Positions 34,432-42,861 of a stretch of 64,000 nucleotides of DNA are shown here, in pieces. Source of the stretch: Pseudonocardia asaccharolytica DSM 44247 = NBRC 16224 (GTDB lineage Bacteria > Actinomycetota > Actinomycetes > Mycobacteriales > Pseudonocardiaceae); the NCBI RefSeq assembly GCF_000423625.1, contig NZ_AUII01000008.1:62001-126000 (forward strand), written 5' to 3'. A program made the translations under genes and the position numbers. Each line of letters begins with the position of its first letter. Position 1 is the first letter of the stretch. The notes beneath the pieces are model-generated. The model was not told where the DNA came from. It did no database searches and was given only the letters and a program-made list of their open reading frames with translations.

Positions 34432-34896
34432 TCACCACACGCGATAGGGCAGGAACTTGCCGTTCAGGGTGATCTTGACGCGGTCGCCCTTCGGGTCGGC
34501 GACCCGTTCGAGGTCCAGCTCGAAGTCGATGGCACTCACGATGCCGTCGCCGAACTCCTCACGGACCAGCTCGGAGATCGTCGCGCCGTACACCTGGACG
34601 ACCTCGGTGAGCCGGTAGACGAGCGGGTCGGTGGTGTCGACGGCCTCGGCGCCGCGGACCGGCGGCAGGGTGAGCGCCTCGACGACGGCCCGGTCGAGGT
34701 CGAGCGCGGATCCGACCGCGCCCGCCTGCCCCGCGGTGAGCGTCTGCTGGCCCAGCAGCGCGGAGGTGGTCCACTCGACGGAGCGGCCGACCGCCTTGGC
34801 GAGTGCCTCCCAGCGCAACCCCAACCGCTGCTTCGCGGTGAGGACGGCGTGCGCCGCCTGCTTGCGGTCCAGCGGCGGAATGGGCGTGACGGACAT
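34432..34896 (-). CDS. cynS: Cyanate hydratase (cyanase)
   Basis: 154 residues, the usual family length, from an ATG with GGGAGG 9 nt upstream. It splits cyanate with bicarbonate to ammonia and CO2. The N-terminal helix-turn-helix-like part is AKQRLGLRWEALAKAVGRS. The catalytic C-terminal part carries PLVYRLTEVVQVYGATI (active-site Arg and Glu) and EEFGDGIVSAIDF (active-site Ser). No carbonic anhydrase or CynR-type LysR regulator is next to it, unlike E. coli. The upstream RHH and SPFH genes on the same strand may share a transcript. Confidence 0.95.
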   Translation of the reverse strand: MSVTPIPPLDRKQAAHAVLTAKQRLGLRWEALAKAVGRSVEWTTSALLGQQTLTAGQAGAVGSALDLDRAVVEALTLPPVRGAEAVDTTDPLVYRLTEVVQVYGATISELVREEFGDGIVSAIDFELDLERVADPKGDRVKITLNGKFLPYRVW

Positions 34897-34972
34897 CGAT
34901 GGATACCTCCCGGCTCGTGCGCCCCGATTCGGTGGTGCTGCCGACGATGGTTCCCTACCCCGCGCGGCGCTG

Positions 34973-35170
34973 CTAGCTGTCCGCCTTCGGGCGGCCCCGC
35001 GGGCGCGGACCGACGGCGCCCGCGGGCAGTCGGCCCGCCTGTCTGAGCGCTTCCCGCAGTAGATAGTCGATCTGCGCGTTGGTGCTGCGCAGCTCGTCGG
35101 CGGCCCAGTGGGCCAGCGCGTCATGCACCGCAGGGTCCAGTCGCAGCAGGAAGCTCTTCCGGTCAGCCAC
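34973..35170 (-). CDS. Small ribbon-helix-helix (Arc-like) protein
   Basis: 65 residues, GTG start. ADRKSFLLRLDPAVHDALAHWAADELRSTNAQI has the beta strand plus two helices of Arc/MetJ-type DNA-binding proteins, ending in a basic tail (GPRPRGRPKADS). It starts three nt after the stop of the SPFH gene and is clearly in its operon. This SPFH plus RHH pair recurs in actinobacteria to my knowledge. It may autoregulate the operon. It is not part of an evident toxin-antitoxin pair, as no toxin gene lies beside it. Confidence 0.8.
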   Translation of the reverse strand: MADRKSFLLRLDPAVHDALAHWAADELRSTNAQIDYLLREALRQAGRLPAGAVGPRPRGRPKADS

Positions 35171-35173
35171 GGA

Positions 35174-36109
35174 TCACTGGTAGAGCGAGCCCGCGTTGAC
35201 GATCGGTTGCGTGGCCCGGTCGCCGCAGAGCACGACGAGCAGGTTGCTCACCATCGCCGCCTTGCGCTCCTCGTCGAGATCGACGATCTCACGCTCGGAC
35301 AGCCGGACCAACGCCATGTCCACCATCCCCACCGCGCCCTCGACGATCCGCTCCCGCGCGGCGACGACCGCCCCCGCCTGCTGGCGCTGCAGCATCGCGC
35401 CGGCGATCTCGGGGGCGTAGGCGAGGTGGGTGAGTCGCGACTCCACGATCCGCACCCCGGCCGACTCGACGCGCTCGCTGATCTCCATGGACAGCCGCTC
35501 GGTGATCTCCTCCGCATTCTGCCGCAGCGAGAGACCGGCGTCGTGGGCGTCGTAGGGATAGCTGGTGGCGATGTGCCGGACGGCGGTCTCGGTCTGGGTG
35601 TGCACGAACTCGACGAACGAGTCGACCTCGAACACGGCGCGGGCGGTGTCGGCCACCTGCCACACGACGACGGCCGCGATCTCGATCGGGTTCCCGTCGG
35701 AGTCGTTGACCTTGAGCACGTCGCTCTCGTGGCTGCGGATCCGGGTCGAGACCTTGCGCCTGCTGGTCAGCGGGTTCACCCAGCGCAGCCCGGAGGTGCG
35801 CACGGTCCCGGTGTAGCGGCCGAAGAACTGCAGCACCTTCGCCTCGCTCGGGGCGACCGTGGTGAGCCCGCGCAGCACGAGGGCGCCGGCCGGCACCCCG
35901 ACGATGGCCAGCGCCCCGCCGATCGCCTCGAGGCCCGCGGCGGCCATGGCGAGCCCCCCGCCGCCGACCCCGAGAACGAGGACGACCCCGGTGAGCAGGC
36001 CGAGGAACCCGTTGCCCCCCATGGCGGGTCGCTCGCGGACGGCGGGCTCGGGCATCCGGACCGATACCAGTGGGAGGTCGGCCACGGGCCGGACGTCGTT
36101 GATGGTCAT
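35174..36109 (-). CDS. SPFH (stomatin/band 7) domain membrane protein
   Basis: 311 residues. Two hydrophobic segments near the N-terminus ([20 protein letters not shown] and the following [17 protein letters not shown]) anchor the protein. The SPFH domain follows: [42 protein letters not shown] and [15 protein letters not shown], then a helical tail with [25 protein letters not shown]. Such proteins form large oligomers on lipid microdomains and scaffold other membrane proteins. The partner is unknown. It is first in a minus-strand run with the RHH protein and cyanase. Confidence 0.9.
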   Translation of the reverse strand: MTINDVRPVADLPLVSVRMPEPAVRERPAMGGNGFLGLLTGVVLVLGVGGGGLAMAAAGLEAIGGALAIVGVPAGALVLRGLTTVAPSEAKVLQFFGRYTGTVRTSGLRWVNPLTSRRKVSTRIRSHESDVLKVNDSDGNPIEIAAVVVWQVADTARAVFEVDSFVEFVHTQTETAVRHIATSYPYDAHDAGLSLRQNAEEITERLSMEISERVESAGVRIVESRLTHLAYAPEIAGAMLQRQQAGAVVAARERIVEGAVGMVDMALVRLSEREIVDLDEERKAAMVSNLLVVLCGDRATQPIVNAGSLYQ

Positions 36110-36281
36110 CGTTCCCCCTCTTCCGCAGCCGACGAACGCAACCGCTAGCGGAATGATATCAATTTTTCGGCGGCGACGGCCGATGGTCGGCGCAGATGTG
36201 GCAGGACGGAACGCGGTCGCGCATCATCTCCCCGCCGATGCCGATGATCCGGGCGTTCCGCCCGGAGGAGGGAAGTGCGAG

Positions 36282-36737
36282 ATGAGAGGTCTCTGGTCGG
36301 AGTTCAAGGCGTTCGCGCTGGGCGGCAACATGCTGGACCTGGCGCTCGGATTCATCATCGGCACCGCGTTCGCCACCCTGGTCGACAGCCTGGCGGGCGA
36401 CGTGATCATGCAGTTCGTCGCGGCGATCTTCCGGCAGCCCGACTTCACCCAGCTGGCGGTCACGCTGAACGGTTCGGAGATCCGTTACGGAGCGTTCCTC
36501 ACCGTGCTGGTCAACTTCCTGCTGCTGGCCCTGGTGCTGTTCGGGCTGGTCAAGCTGCTGAAGAAGATCGGGCTCGGGAACTTCCGGGCCCAGGGCAGCC
36601 ACGAGTGCCCGTACTGCAAGGAGTTCGTGCCGATCGACGCGGTCAAGTGCAAGTGGTGCACCGCCGACATCGAACCGGGGCAGGCGGAGGACGAGGACCT
36701 GAAGCTGGTCGCCGACCGGCAGCGCACCGCGGAGTAA
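36282..36737 (+). CDS. mscL: Large-conductance mechanosensitive channel with C-terminal zinc ribbon
   Basis: 151 residues from the ATG at 36282, with GGAGGAGGG upstream. The N-terminal amphipathic helix and TM1 read WSEFKAFALGGNMLDLALGFIIGTAFATLV and TM2 reads FLTVLVNFLLLALVLFGLVKLL. The channel opens under membrane tension and releases solutes on hypo-osmotic shock. After TM2 the protein departs from classical MscL: ECPYCKEFVPIDAVKCKWCTADIEP is a CxxC...CxxC zinc ribbon of about 25 residues, followed by an acidic tail. The ribbon would sit where the cytosolic helical bundle normally is. Confidence 0.88.
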   Translation: MRGLWSEFKAFALGGNMLDLALGFIIGTAFATLVDSLAGDVIMQFVAAIFRQPDFTQLAVTLNGSEIRYGAFLTVLVNFLLLALVLFGLVKLLKKIGLGNFRAQGSHECPYCKEFVPIDAVKCKWCTADIEPGQAEDEDLKLVADRQRTAE

Positions 36738-36816
36738 GGGCCGGCGCCCGTACCTGCGAGGCCCGACGGGCGGCGTGGGACGATGGAACCGAACCCGCGC
36801 CTGAATGGAATCGTGA

Positions 36817-38658
36817 GTGACGACGTACGCCGACCGCACGTTCACCCCGCCGGAGCGCATCCGGAACTTCTGCATCATCGCCCACATCGACCACGGCAAG
36901 TCGACGCTGGCCGACCGGATGCTGCAGCTCACCGGGGTCGTCGAGGAGCGCGCCATGCGGGCGCAGTACCTCGACCGGATGGACATCGAGCGTGAGCGCG
37001 GCATCACGATCAAGGCGCAGAACGTCCGGCTGCCGTGGACCGTCGACGGCACCGACCACGTGCTGCACCTCATCGACACCCCGGGCCACGTCGACTTCAC
37101 CTACGAGGTCAGCCGGGCGCTGGAGGCGTGTGAGGGTGCGATCCTGCTGGTCGACGCGGCGCAGGGGATCGAGGCGCAGACGCTGGCCAACCTGTATCTC
37201 GCGCTGGAGAAGGACCTGGTGATCATCCCGGTCCTCAACAAGATCGATCTCCCGGCGGCCGACCCGGACCGCTACGCCGCCGAGATCGCCCACATCATCG
37301 GATGCGACGCCGACGACGTGCTGCGCGTGTCCGCCAAGACCGGGCTGGGCGTTTCCGCGCTGCTCGACGAGGTCGTCCGGCAGGTCCCACCGCCGGTCGG
37401 CGACTCGAACGCGCCGGCGCGCGCGATGATCTTCGACTCGGTCTACGACACCTATCGCGGCGTGGTCACCTACATCCGGGTCGTCGACGGCAGGATCACC
37501 CCGCGCGAGCGGATCCGGATGATGTCCACCGGCGCCACCCACGAGCTGCTCGAGGTCGGCATCGTCTCCCCGGAACCCAAGCCGTCCGCGGGTCTCGGCG
37601 TCGGCGAGGTGGGGTATCTGATCACCGGGGTGAAGGACGTCCGGCAGTCGAAGGTCGGCGACACGGTGACGAGCCAACGCCACGGCGCCACCGAGCCGCT
37701 CACCGGCTACCGCGAGCCGCGGCCGATGGTCTACTCCGGGCTCTACCCGGTGGACGGCTCGCAGTACCCCGAACTGCGCGAGGCGCTCGACAAGCTCCAG
37801 CTCAACGACGCCGCCCTCACCTACGAGCCCGAGACGTCGGTGGCGCTCGGGTTCGGATTCCGCTGCGGCTTCCTCGGCCTACTGCATCTGGAGATCACCC
37901 GCGACCGGCTCGAGCGCGAGTACGACCTCGACCTGATCTCCACCGCGCCCAACGTCGTCTACCGGGTGATCCTCGACGACACCCGCGAGATCACCGTGAC
38001 CAATCCGTCGGACTGGCCGACCGGTAAGGTCGCGCAGATCTTCGAGCCGACCGTCAAGGTGACGATCCTGGCGCCGTCGGAGTTCATCGGCGCGATCATG
38101 GAGCTGTGCCAGAGCAGGCGCGGCCAACTCGGCGGCATGGACTACCTGTCCGAGACCCGGGTCGAGCTGCGCTACACGATGCCGCTCGCCGAGATCATCT
38201 TCGACTTCTTCGACGCCCTCAAGAGCCGCACCCGCGGTTACGCCTCGCTCGACTACGAGGAGGCCGGCGAGCAGGAGGCGGATCTCGTGAAGGTCGACAT
38301 CCTGCTGCAGAGCGAACCGGTGGACGCCTTCTCCGCGATCGTGCACCGCGACGCCGCCTACGCCTACGGCACCATGATGGCCACGAAGCTGCGTGAGCTC
38401 ATCCCGCGCCAGCAGTTCGAGGTGCCGATCCAGGCGGCCATCGGATCCCGGATCATCGCCCGCGAGACGATCCGCGCGATCCGCAAGGACGTGCTGGCCA
38501 AATGCTACGGCGGTGACATCAGCCGCAAGCGCAAGCTGCTGGAGAAGCAGAAGGAGGGCAAGAAACGGATGAAGACCATCGGGCGGGTCGAGGTTCCGCA
38601 GGAGGCCTTCGTCGCGGCGCTGTCCACCGACTCCAGCGGGGACAAGGCCAAGAAGTAG
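36817..38658 (+). CDS. lepA: Elongation factor 4 (LepA)
   Basis: 613 residues, GTG start (another GTG 4 nt earlier is out of frame). GTPase motifs are [40 protein letters not shown] and [10 protein letters not shown]. Domain III/V features and the LepA-specific C-terminal domain follow ([25 protein letters not shown]). EF4 back-translocates or remodels ribosomes and helps 30S biogenesis. In mycobacteria it lies near rpsT and holA, so the position is conserved; the mscL-to-MFS block has been inserted between them. Confidence 0.97.
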   Translation: MTTYADRTFTPPERIRNFCIIAHIDHGKSTLADRMLQLTGVVEERAMRAQYLDRMDIERERGITIKAQNVRLPWTVDGTDHVLHLIDTPGHVDFTYEVSRALEACEGAILLVDAAQGIEAQTLANLYLALEKDLVIIPVLNKIDLPAADPDRYAAEIAHIIGCDADDVLRVSAKTGLGVSALLDEVVRQVPPPVGDSNAPARAMIFDSVYDTYRGVVTYIRVVDGRITPRERIRMMSTGATHELLEVGIVSPEPKPSAGLGVGEVGYLITGVKDVRQSKVGDTVTSQRHGATEPLTGYREPRPMVYSGLYPVDGSQYPELREALDKLQLNDAALTYEPETSVALGFGFRCGFLGLLHLEITRDRLEREYDLDLISTAPNVVYRVILDDTREITVTNPSDWPTGKVAQIFEPTVKVTILAPSEFIGAIMELCQSRRGQLGGMDYLSETRVELRYTMPLAEIIFDFFDALKSRTRGYASLDYEEAGEQEADLVKVDILLQSEPVDAFSAIVHRDAAYAYGTMMATKLRELIPRQQFEVPIQAAIGSRIIARETIRAIRKDVLAKCYGGDISRKRKLLEKQKEGKKRMKTIGRVEVPQEAFVAALSTDSSGDKAKK

Positions 38659-38699
38659 CCCGTGCCCACGCTGCTGGAGCGGCCCGAGCGCCCGCCCCG

Positions 38700-39188
38700 C
38701 TAGATCCCCACCGGCTCCTCGGTCCGGCGGTCGGCGAGGAGCTGAAGGAGCTTGGCGAGCTGGGCGCGTTCGGGGGTGTGTGCGGAGCCGAGTGCTGCCC
38801 CGACCCGCCGTTCGACCCGCCCGCACACCCGCTCGACCAGCGCCCGCCCGTCCCTGGCGAGATGTACCAGCACTCTCCGGCGATCGACCGGATCGTTCCG
38901 CCGATAGGCGAGGTCGCTCGCCACCAATCGGTCGACCACTCTGGTCGCGGTGGGAGCAGGCAACGTGGTGTGTGAGGCGATCTCTCCCATACTGCATCCG
39001 CCGGTGCGGGCGAGCATCAGGAGGACCCGCCAGCCGTCCCGGCTGACACCCTCCGCCGAGGTGACCGGGATGAGGGCAGCGGCGACCGCGCGCTCGAGCC
39101 GGTCGAGCAGCTCGACCAGACCTGGTACTCGCGGCGCCGGGACGGTGGTCACCGATCCCGACGCCGATCGACAGTGTGGCTCAGACAC
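38700..39188 (-). CDS. MarR family transcriptional regulator
   Basis: 162 residues. The winged helix is seen in DGWRVLLMLARTGGCSMGEIASHTTLPAPTATRVVDRLVASDLAYRRNDPVDRRRVLVHL, with the DxRR wing of MarR. Flanking helices would form the dimer. It is divided by 78 nt from the quinone-oxidoreductase-like gene upstream on the same strand and could share a transcript with it. The ligand is unknown. Confidence 0.88.
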   Translation of the reverse strand: MSEPHCRSASGSVTTVPAPRVPGLVELLDRLERAVAAALIPVTSAEGVSRDGWRVLLMLARTGGCSMGEIASHTTLPAPTATRVVDRLVASDLAYRRNDPVDRRRVLVHLARDGRALVERVCGRVERRVGAALGSAHTPERAQLAKLLQLLADRRTEEPVGI

Positions 39189-39266
39189 GATGCCTGACTG
39201 TACTTGCTATGTCGAGCATGTGGGTGTCCCGCATACCAGACGCCTCGCCATACCCATCGTCCGGTC

Positions 39267-40232
39267 TCAGCGAGTAAACACGATCTTGCCGGCTGTGTTC
39301 CCGTCCAGCATCGCGCGGAATCCCTCCTCGGCCCGGTCCATCGGCAGCTCCAGCCCGACTTCCGGGGTGATGCCCGCCGCCGCGACGAACGAGAGCAGAT
39401 CGGTGAGCTCCTGGCGGGTCCCCATCGTCGAACCCTCCACCCGCAGCTGCAGGAAGAACAGCCGCTGCAGGTCGGCGCCGGGGTTCGGGCCACTCGTGGA
39501 GCCGCAGACCACGATCGTGCCGCCCGGGCGCAGCGCCCGCATCGAATGCGACCAGGTGGCCTCACCCACGGACTCGAACACGGCGTCCACCCGCTCGGGC
39601 AGCCGCTCGCCGGACGGGAACGTGGCGTGCGCCCCGAGCTTGTCGGCGAGCGCGCGCTTCTCCTCGGTGCGTCCGGTCACCCACACCCGCATGCCGGCCG
39701 CCCGGCCGAGCTGGATCAGCGCGGTCGAGACGCCGCCCGAGGCGCCCTGCACGAGCATCGTCTGGCCGGGTCTGAGCCCGGACTTGGTGAACAGCATCCG
39801 GTAGGCGGTCAGCCAGGCCGTGCCCATCACCGCCGCGTGCACGGCCGAGATGCCCGCGGGCTTCGGGATCGCGTTGCGCGCCGGGATGACGACGGTGTCG
39901 GCGAACGTGCCCTGGTGCTTCTCGGTGAGCAGGGTGCGCCGGGGGTCGAGCGTCTCGTCGCCGCTCCAGCCCGGGTCGCCGATGATCGAGTGGATGACGA
40001 CCTCGGTGCCGTCTTCGAGTGTCCCGGCCCCGTCGCACCCGAGGATCATCGGGAACTGGTCGGGCTTGATGCCCACCCCCCGCAAGGTCCAGATGTCATG
40101 CAGGTTGAGGCTGGCGGCGCGGACGTTCACGGCCACCCATCCCTCGGGGACCTGCGGGTCGGGGCGCTCGCCGACGGTCAGCGAATCAAGCGGTGCGTCG
40201 GCGTTGGGCTCTGCGGCGTACACGGCGAACAT
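39267..40232 (-). CDS. Zinc-binding-dehydrogenase family oxidoreductase (MDR, quinone-reductase-like)
   Basis: 321 residues with the GroES-like fold (SLNLHDIWTLRGVG, ILGCDGAGTLEDG), then the Rossmann domain with MLVQGASGGVSTALIQLGRAAG and VVCGSTSG. The structural-zinc Cys cluster of alcohol dehydrogenases is absent, so this is a quinone oxidoreductase-like or enoyl reductase-like NADPH enzyme. The substrate is not predictable. It is divergent from the small membrane protein at 40277. Confidence 0.87.
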   Translation of the reverse strand: MFAVYAAEPNADAPLDSLTVGERPDPQVPEGWVAVNVRAASLNLHDIWTLRGVGIKPDQFPMILGCDGAGTLEDGTEVVIHSIIGDPGWSGDETLDPRRTLLTEKHQGTFADTVVIPARNAIPKPAGISAVHAAVMGTAWLTAYRMLFTKSGLRPGQTMLVQGASGGVSTALIQLGRAAGMRVWVTGRTEEKRALADKLGAHATFPSGERLPERVDAVFESVGEATWSHSMRALRPGGTIVVCGSTSGPNPGADLQRLFFLQLRVEGSTMGTRQELTDLLSFVAAAGITPEVGLELPMDRAEEGFRAMLDGNTAGKIVFTR

Positions 40233-40276
40233 GCCAGGGACCCTAGTCGTGGCGGTGCCGGTCTACTGTGTGATGC

Positions 40277-40468
40277 GTGCGAGCGGTGGCCGACTGGTGG
40301 GACGCGGTGGAGCTGTGGGTGACCCAGCTCGCCTTCCCGTTCCAGGTGCTGCTGGCCGTGGTGGTCGTGCTGCCGCTGTGCTGGGGTGCCGCGGGCGTGG
40401 TCGACCGCATCGTCGACATGGTGGCGGGCCGGTGGCGGCGGGTGGTCCGCGGGCGCGAGGGCCGCTGA
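40277..40468 (+). CDS. Small single-pass membrane protein
   Basis: 63 residues from a GTG. WWDAVELWVTQLAFPFQ is an amphipathic N-terminus, VLLAVVVVLPLCWGAAGVVDRIV is one membrane helix, and AGRWRRVVRGREGR is a basic cytosolic tail. A TACTGT -10-like box (40264-40269) sits 7 nt before the GTG, the spacing for a leaderless transcript. I do not recognise the family. The clear helix, basic tail and upstream box make it a believable gene. It ends 4 nt before the convergent Sir2 stop. Confidence 0.6.
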   Translation: MRAVADWWDAVELWVTQLAFPFQVLLAVVVVLPLCWGAAGVVDRIVDMVAGRWRRVVRGREGR

Positions 40469-40472
40469 CCCG

Positions 40473-41351
40473 TTATCCGCCCGCGCCGAGGGCACCGGCC
40501 GCCGCGGCGGCGACGACCGGGAGCACCTCGGAACATCCGCCGTCGACGAGCACGCTCGCGAACTCGTCGCCTCGGGTGCGGCCGCGGTTGACGATCACGA
40601 CGGGGATGCCGCTGCGCTGCGCGTGGCGGACGAACCGCAGCCCGGACATGACCGTCAGCGAGGAACCGGCGACCAGCAGCGCACCGCCGCCCGCGTCCGG
40701 GGCCAGCCCGTCGACCAGGGCGTAGGCCCGCACCACCCGGTCCCGAGGGACGTTCGCGCCGAAGAACACGACGTCGGGTTTGAGCACGCCGCCGCACGCG
40801 GCGCAGGGCGCGATGCGGAAGCCCGTGGTGTCCTCGAGCAGCGCGTCGCCGTCTGGCGCGGTCTCGATCCGGGTGCCGGCGGCCGTGGCGAAACCGGGGT
40901 TCAGGGCGGCCAGCCGTTCCTGTAGCGCGTCGCGCGGGGTGACCTGCCGGCAGCCCAGGCAGACGACGTCGGCGATCCGGCCGTGCAGGTCGATCACCGC
41001 CCGGCTGCCCGCGGCCCGGTGCAGCCCGTCGACGTTCTGGGTGATCACGCCGCGGAGCACCCCGGCCCATTCCAACGTGGCCATCGCGCGATGCCCGGGG
41101 TTCGGCTGGGCCCGGCACATCCGGGCCCAGCCGACATGGCTGCGTGCCCAGTAGCGGCGTCGCGCGGGCTCACCGGAGCGGAACTCGTCATCGGTCATCG
41201 GGGTGCGGGCGGGCGAGCCGGGGCCGCGGTAGTCGGGGATCCCGGAGTCGGTGGAGAGGCCGGCCCCGGTCAACGCGACCAGCGGTCTGCCACCCAGCAC
41301 GCCCAGCGCACGGTCGAGAGCGGGCCCGACGGCCGGGGCGGCGAGAGACAC
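40473..41351 (-). CDS. NAD-dependent protein deacylase (Sir2 family)
   Basis: 292 residues. Sirtuin motifs are LVALTGAGLSTDSGIPDYRG (NAD binding), ITQNVDGLHRAAG (QNxD), and the catalytic His in IDLHGRI. The zinc Cys pairs are CLGC and CAAC, then PDVVFFGANVP and VAGSSLTV. It removes acyl groups from lysine using NAD. The long loop between the Cys pairs (about 45 residues) and the extended PDYRGPGSPARTP resemble class II-like sirtuins. The substrate is unknown. Next to it on the plus strand is a mycothiol-type DinB protein. Confidence 0.92.
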   Translation of the reverse strand: MSLAAPAVGPALDRALGVLGGRPLVALTGAGLSTDSGIPDYRGPGSPARTPMTDDEFRSGEPARRRYWARSHVGWARMCRAQPNPGHRAMATLEWAGVLRGVITQNVDGLHRAAGSRAVIDLHGRIADVVCLGCRQVTPRDALQERLAALNPGFATAAGTRIETAPDGDALLEDTTGFRIAPCAACGGVLKPDVVFFGANVPRDRVVRAYALVDGLAPDAGGGALLVAGSSLTVMSGLRFVRHAQRSGIPVVIVNRGRTRGDEFASVLVDGGCSEVLPVVAAAAAGALGAGG

Positions 41352-41419
41352 GATGCCAGGGTAAGCGGGTGTCGCGTTCCTACAAGACCGGTGCCGCGGG
41401 CGGCGGGCAAGCTCGCGGC

Positions 41420-42022
41420 ATGGACCGTACCGATCACCTGCGCCAGAGCGTCGATCTCGCCGTCGCGACCATCCGGGCTACCCCCGTCGAGCGCTACGCC
41501 GACCCGTCACCGTGTGCAGACTTCACCGTCCGCCTGCTCGTCAACCACCTCGCCTTCGGGCTGCTGCTCGCCGAGCGTTCAGCGACCCGCGAGCCGTGGG
41601 ACAAGACGTGGAGTTTCGACGACGACGCCCCGTTCCTGCGCGGCCTGCCCGTCGAGCAGTGGGCGCAGGCCTGTGCGCGGCAGGGCGAGCGCACCGCCGC
41701 GGCCTGGGCCGACCCGGCCGCATGGGACGGCGACTCGCACATGGGTGGAACGCCGATGCCCGCCGCGGCGATCGGCTCGCTGATGACGGCCGAGTTCGTG
41801 TTGCACGCCTGGGACGTCGCGGCGGCGACCGGCCGGGAGCTTCAGGTCCCGGCCGGGCTGGCCGCGGCCGTGCTCGACGGGGTCGCGGGCATCGCGCCGA
41901 TGGGTCGCGACGGTGGCTGGTTCGGCCCCGAGGTGCCGGTGCCCGCCGAGGCTCCGGTCTTCGAGCGTGCGCTGGGGCTCAGCGGCCGAAACCCCAGCTG
42001 GCGAGCCCCCGTGAGTGCGTAA
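41420..42022 (+). CDS. TIGR03086/maleylpyruvate-isomerase-N family metal-binding protein
   Basis: 200 residues from the ATG at 41420. DinB-like four-helix bundle: DLAVATIRATPVERYADPSPCADFTVRLLVNHLAFGLLL, where the CxxFTVRxLVNHL segment supplies a metal-binding His. ALxHAWDVAAATGR-type HAWDVA provides another. Proteins of this family relate to mycothiol-dependent enzymes; the specific function is unknown. The stop codon TAA (42020-42022) lies inside the left arm of palindrome copy 2, so the last residues VSA come from the repeat. Confidence 0.82.
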   Translation: MDRTDHLRQSVDLAVATIRATPVERYADPSPCADFTVRLLVNHLAFGLLLAERSATREPWDKTWSFDDDAPFLRGLPVEQWAQACARQGERTAAAWADPAAWDGDSHMGGTPMPAAAIGSLMTAEFVLHAWDVAAATGRELQVPAGLAAAVLDGVAGIAPMGRDGGWFGPEVPVPAEAPVFERALGLSGRNPSWRAPVSA

Positions 42023-42052
42023 CAGTGTTCTAACACTGTTACGCACTCACGG
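42009..42052. repeat. Long perfect palindrome, copy 2 of the 40-nt repeat
   Basis: Arms 42009-42029 and 42032-42052 are perfect around CT. The inner 40 nt (42011-42050) are identical to 34383-34422. It joins two convergent genes, and both stop codons (TAA on each strand) lie within its arms. It probably serves as a bidirectional terminator. No transposase or target-site duplication is visible. Confidence 0.85.
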
Positions 42053-42833
42053 TCCAGGAGGGACTGCGCTTTTCGGCGAAGGCGCGGATCCCCTCCTGGC
42101 CCTCGGCGCCGGCGAAGAAGCCGGCCGACAGCTCCTGCATCTGCGCGAAGTCCTCGGCCATCGACGACGGACGCTCGCGGCGCAGCAACTCCTTGGTCGC
42201 GGCCAGCGCGACCGGACCGCCCAACCGCAATGCCTCGACGTAGCGGGCGACCTCTGCGTCGAGGTCGGCGGCGGGGACCGCGGCGTTGAGCAGGCCGATG
42301 GCCGCGGCGCGGGCCGCGTCGAACGTTTCGCCGGTGAGGAACAGTTCGTGCGCGGCCCGCGGCAGCAGCCGCGGCAGCACCGTCACCGAGATGACCGCGG
42401 GCACGACGCCGATCCGGACCTCGCTGAACGCGAACGTCGCCTCCTGCGCCGCGACGGCGATGTCACACGCCGCGACGAGTCCCACACCGCCGGCCCTGGC
42501 CGGCCCGGCCAGCCGGGCGACGACGGGTTTGGGCGAGGTCCAGATCCGTTCGAGGATGGCCGGGAACTCGTTGACGCCCTGGCTCTGCGCGCCCGCCCCG
42601 CGGGACTCCTTGAGGTCCATCCCGGCACAGAACACCCGGCCGGTATGGGCCAACACGATCACCCGGACGGCGTCGTCGGCGAGCGCGGTGTCGAGATGAC
42701 CGAGCAGCTCGCGGCGCAGCTGGGCGGACAGCGCGTTTCGGTTGGCGGGGGAGTCGAGACAGATCGTCGCGACGGCGTCGGCGACGTCGAGATGGACGAG
42801 CTCACCAGCGGTGGACGTTGCGGGGGAGGTCAT
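42039..42833 (-). CDS. Enoyl-CoA hydratase/isomerase family protein
   Basis: 264 residues. Crotonase fold: VATICLDSPANRNALSAQLRRELL, VIVLAHTGRVFCAGMDLKES (oxyanion-hole GMDL), ARAGGVGLVAACDIAVAAQEA with the second oxyanion loop GGVGL, and FSEVRIGVVPAVIS. Catalytic Glu placement resembles enoyl-CoA hydratases, but substrate specificity in this family is broad. It is transcribed with the XRE-type regulator upstream (42862). The last residues VSA are encoded by palindrome copy 2. Confidence 0.88.
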   Translation of the reverse strand: MTSPATSTAGELVHLDVADAVATICLDSPANRNALSAQLRRELLGHLDTALADDAVRVIVLAHTGRVFCAGMDLKESRGAGAQSQGVNEFPAILERIWTSPKPVVARLAGPARAGGVGLVAACDIAVAAQEATFAFSEVRIGVVPAVISVTVLPRLLPRAAHELFLTGETFDAARAAAIGLLNAAVPAADLDAEVARYVEALRLGGPVALAATKELLRRERPSSMAEDFAQMQELSAGFFAGAEGQEGIRAFAEKRSPSWTVSA

Positions 42834-42861
42834 GTCCGGACCGTAACCGTGCCCGCGACCG

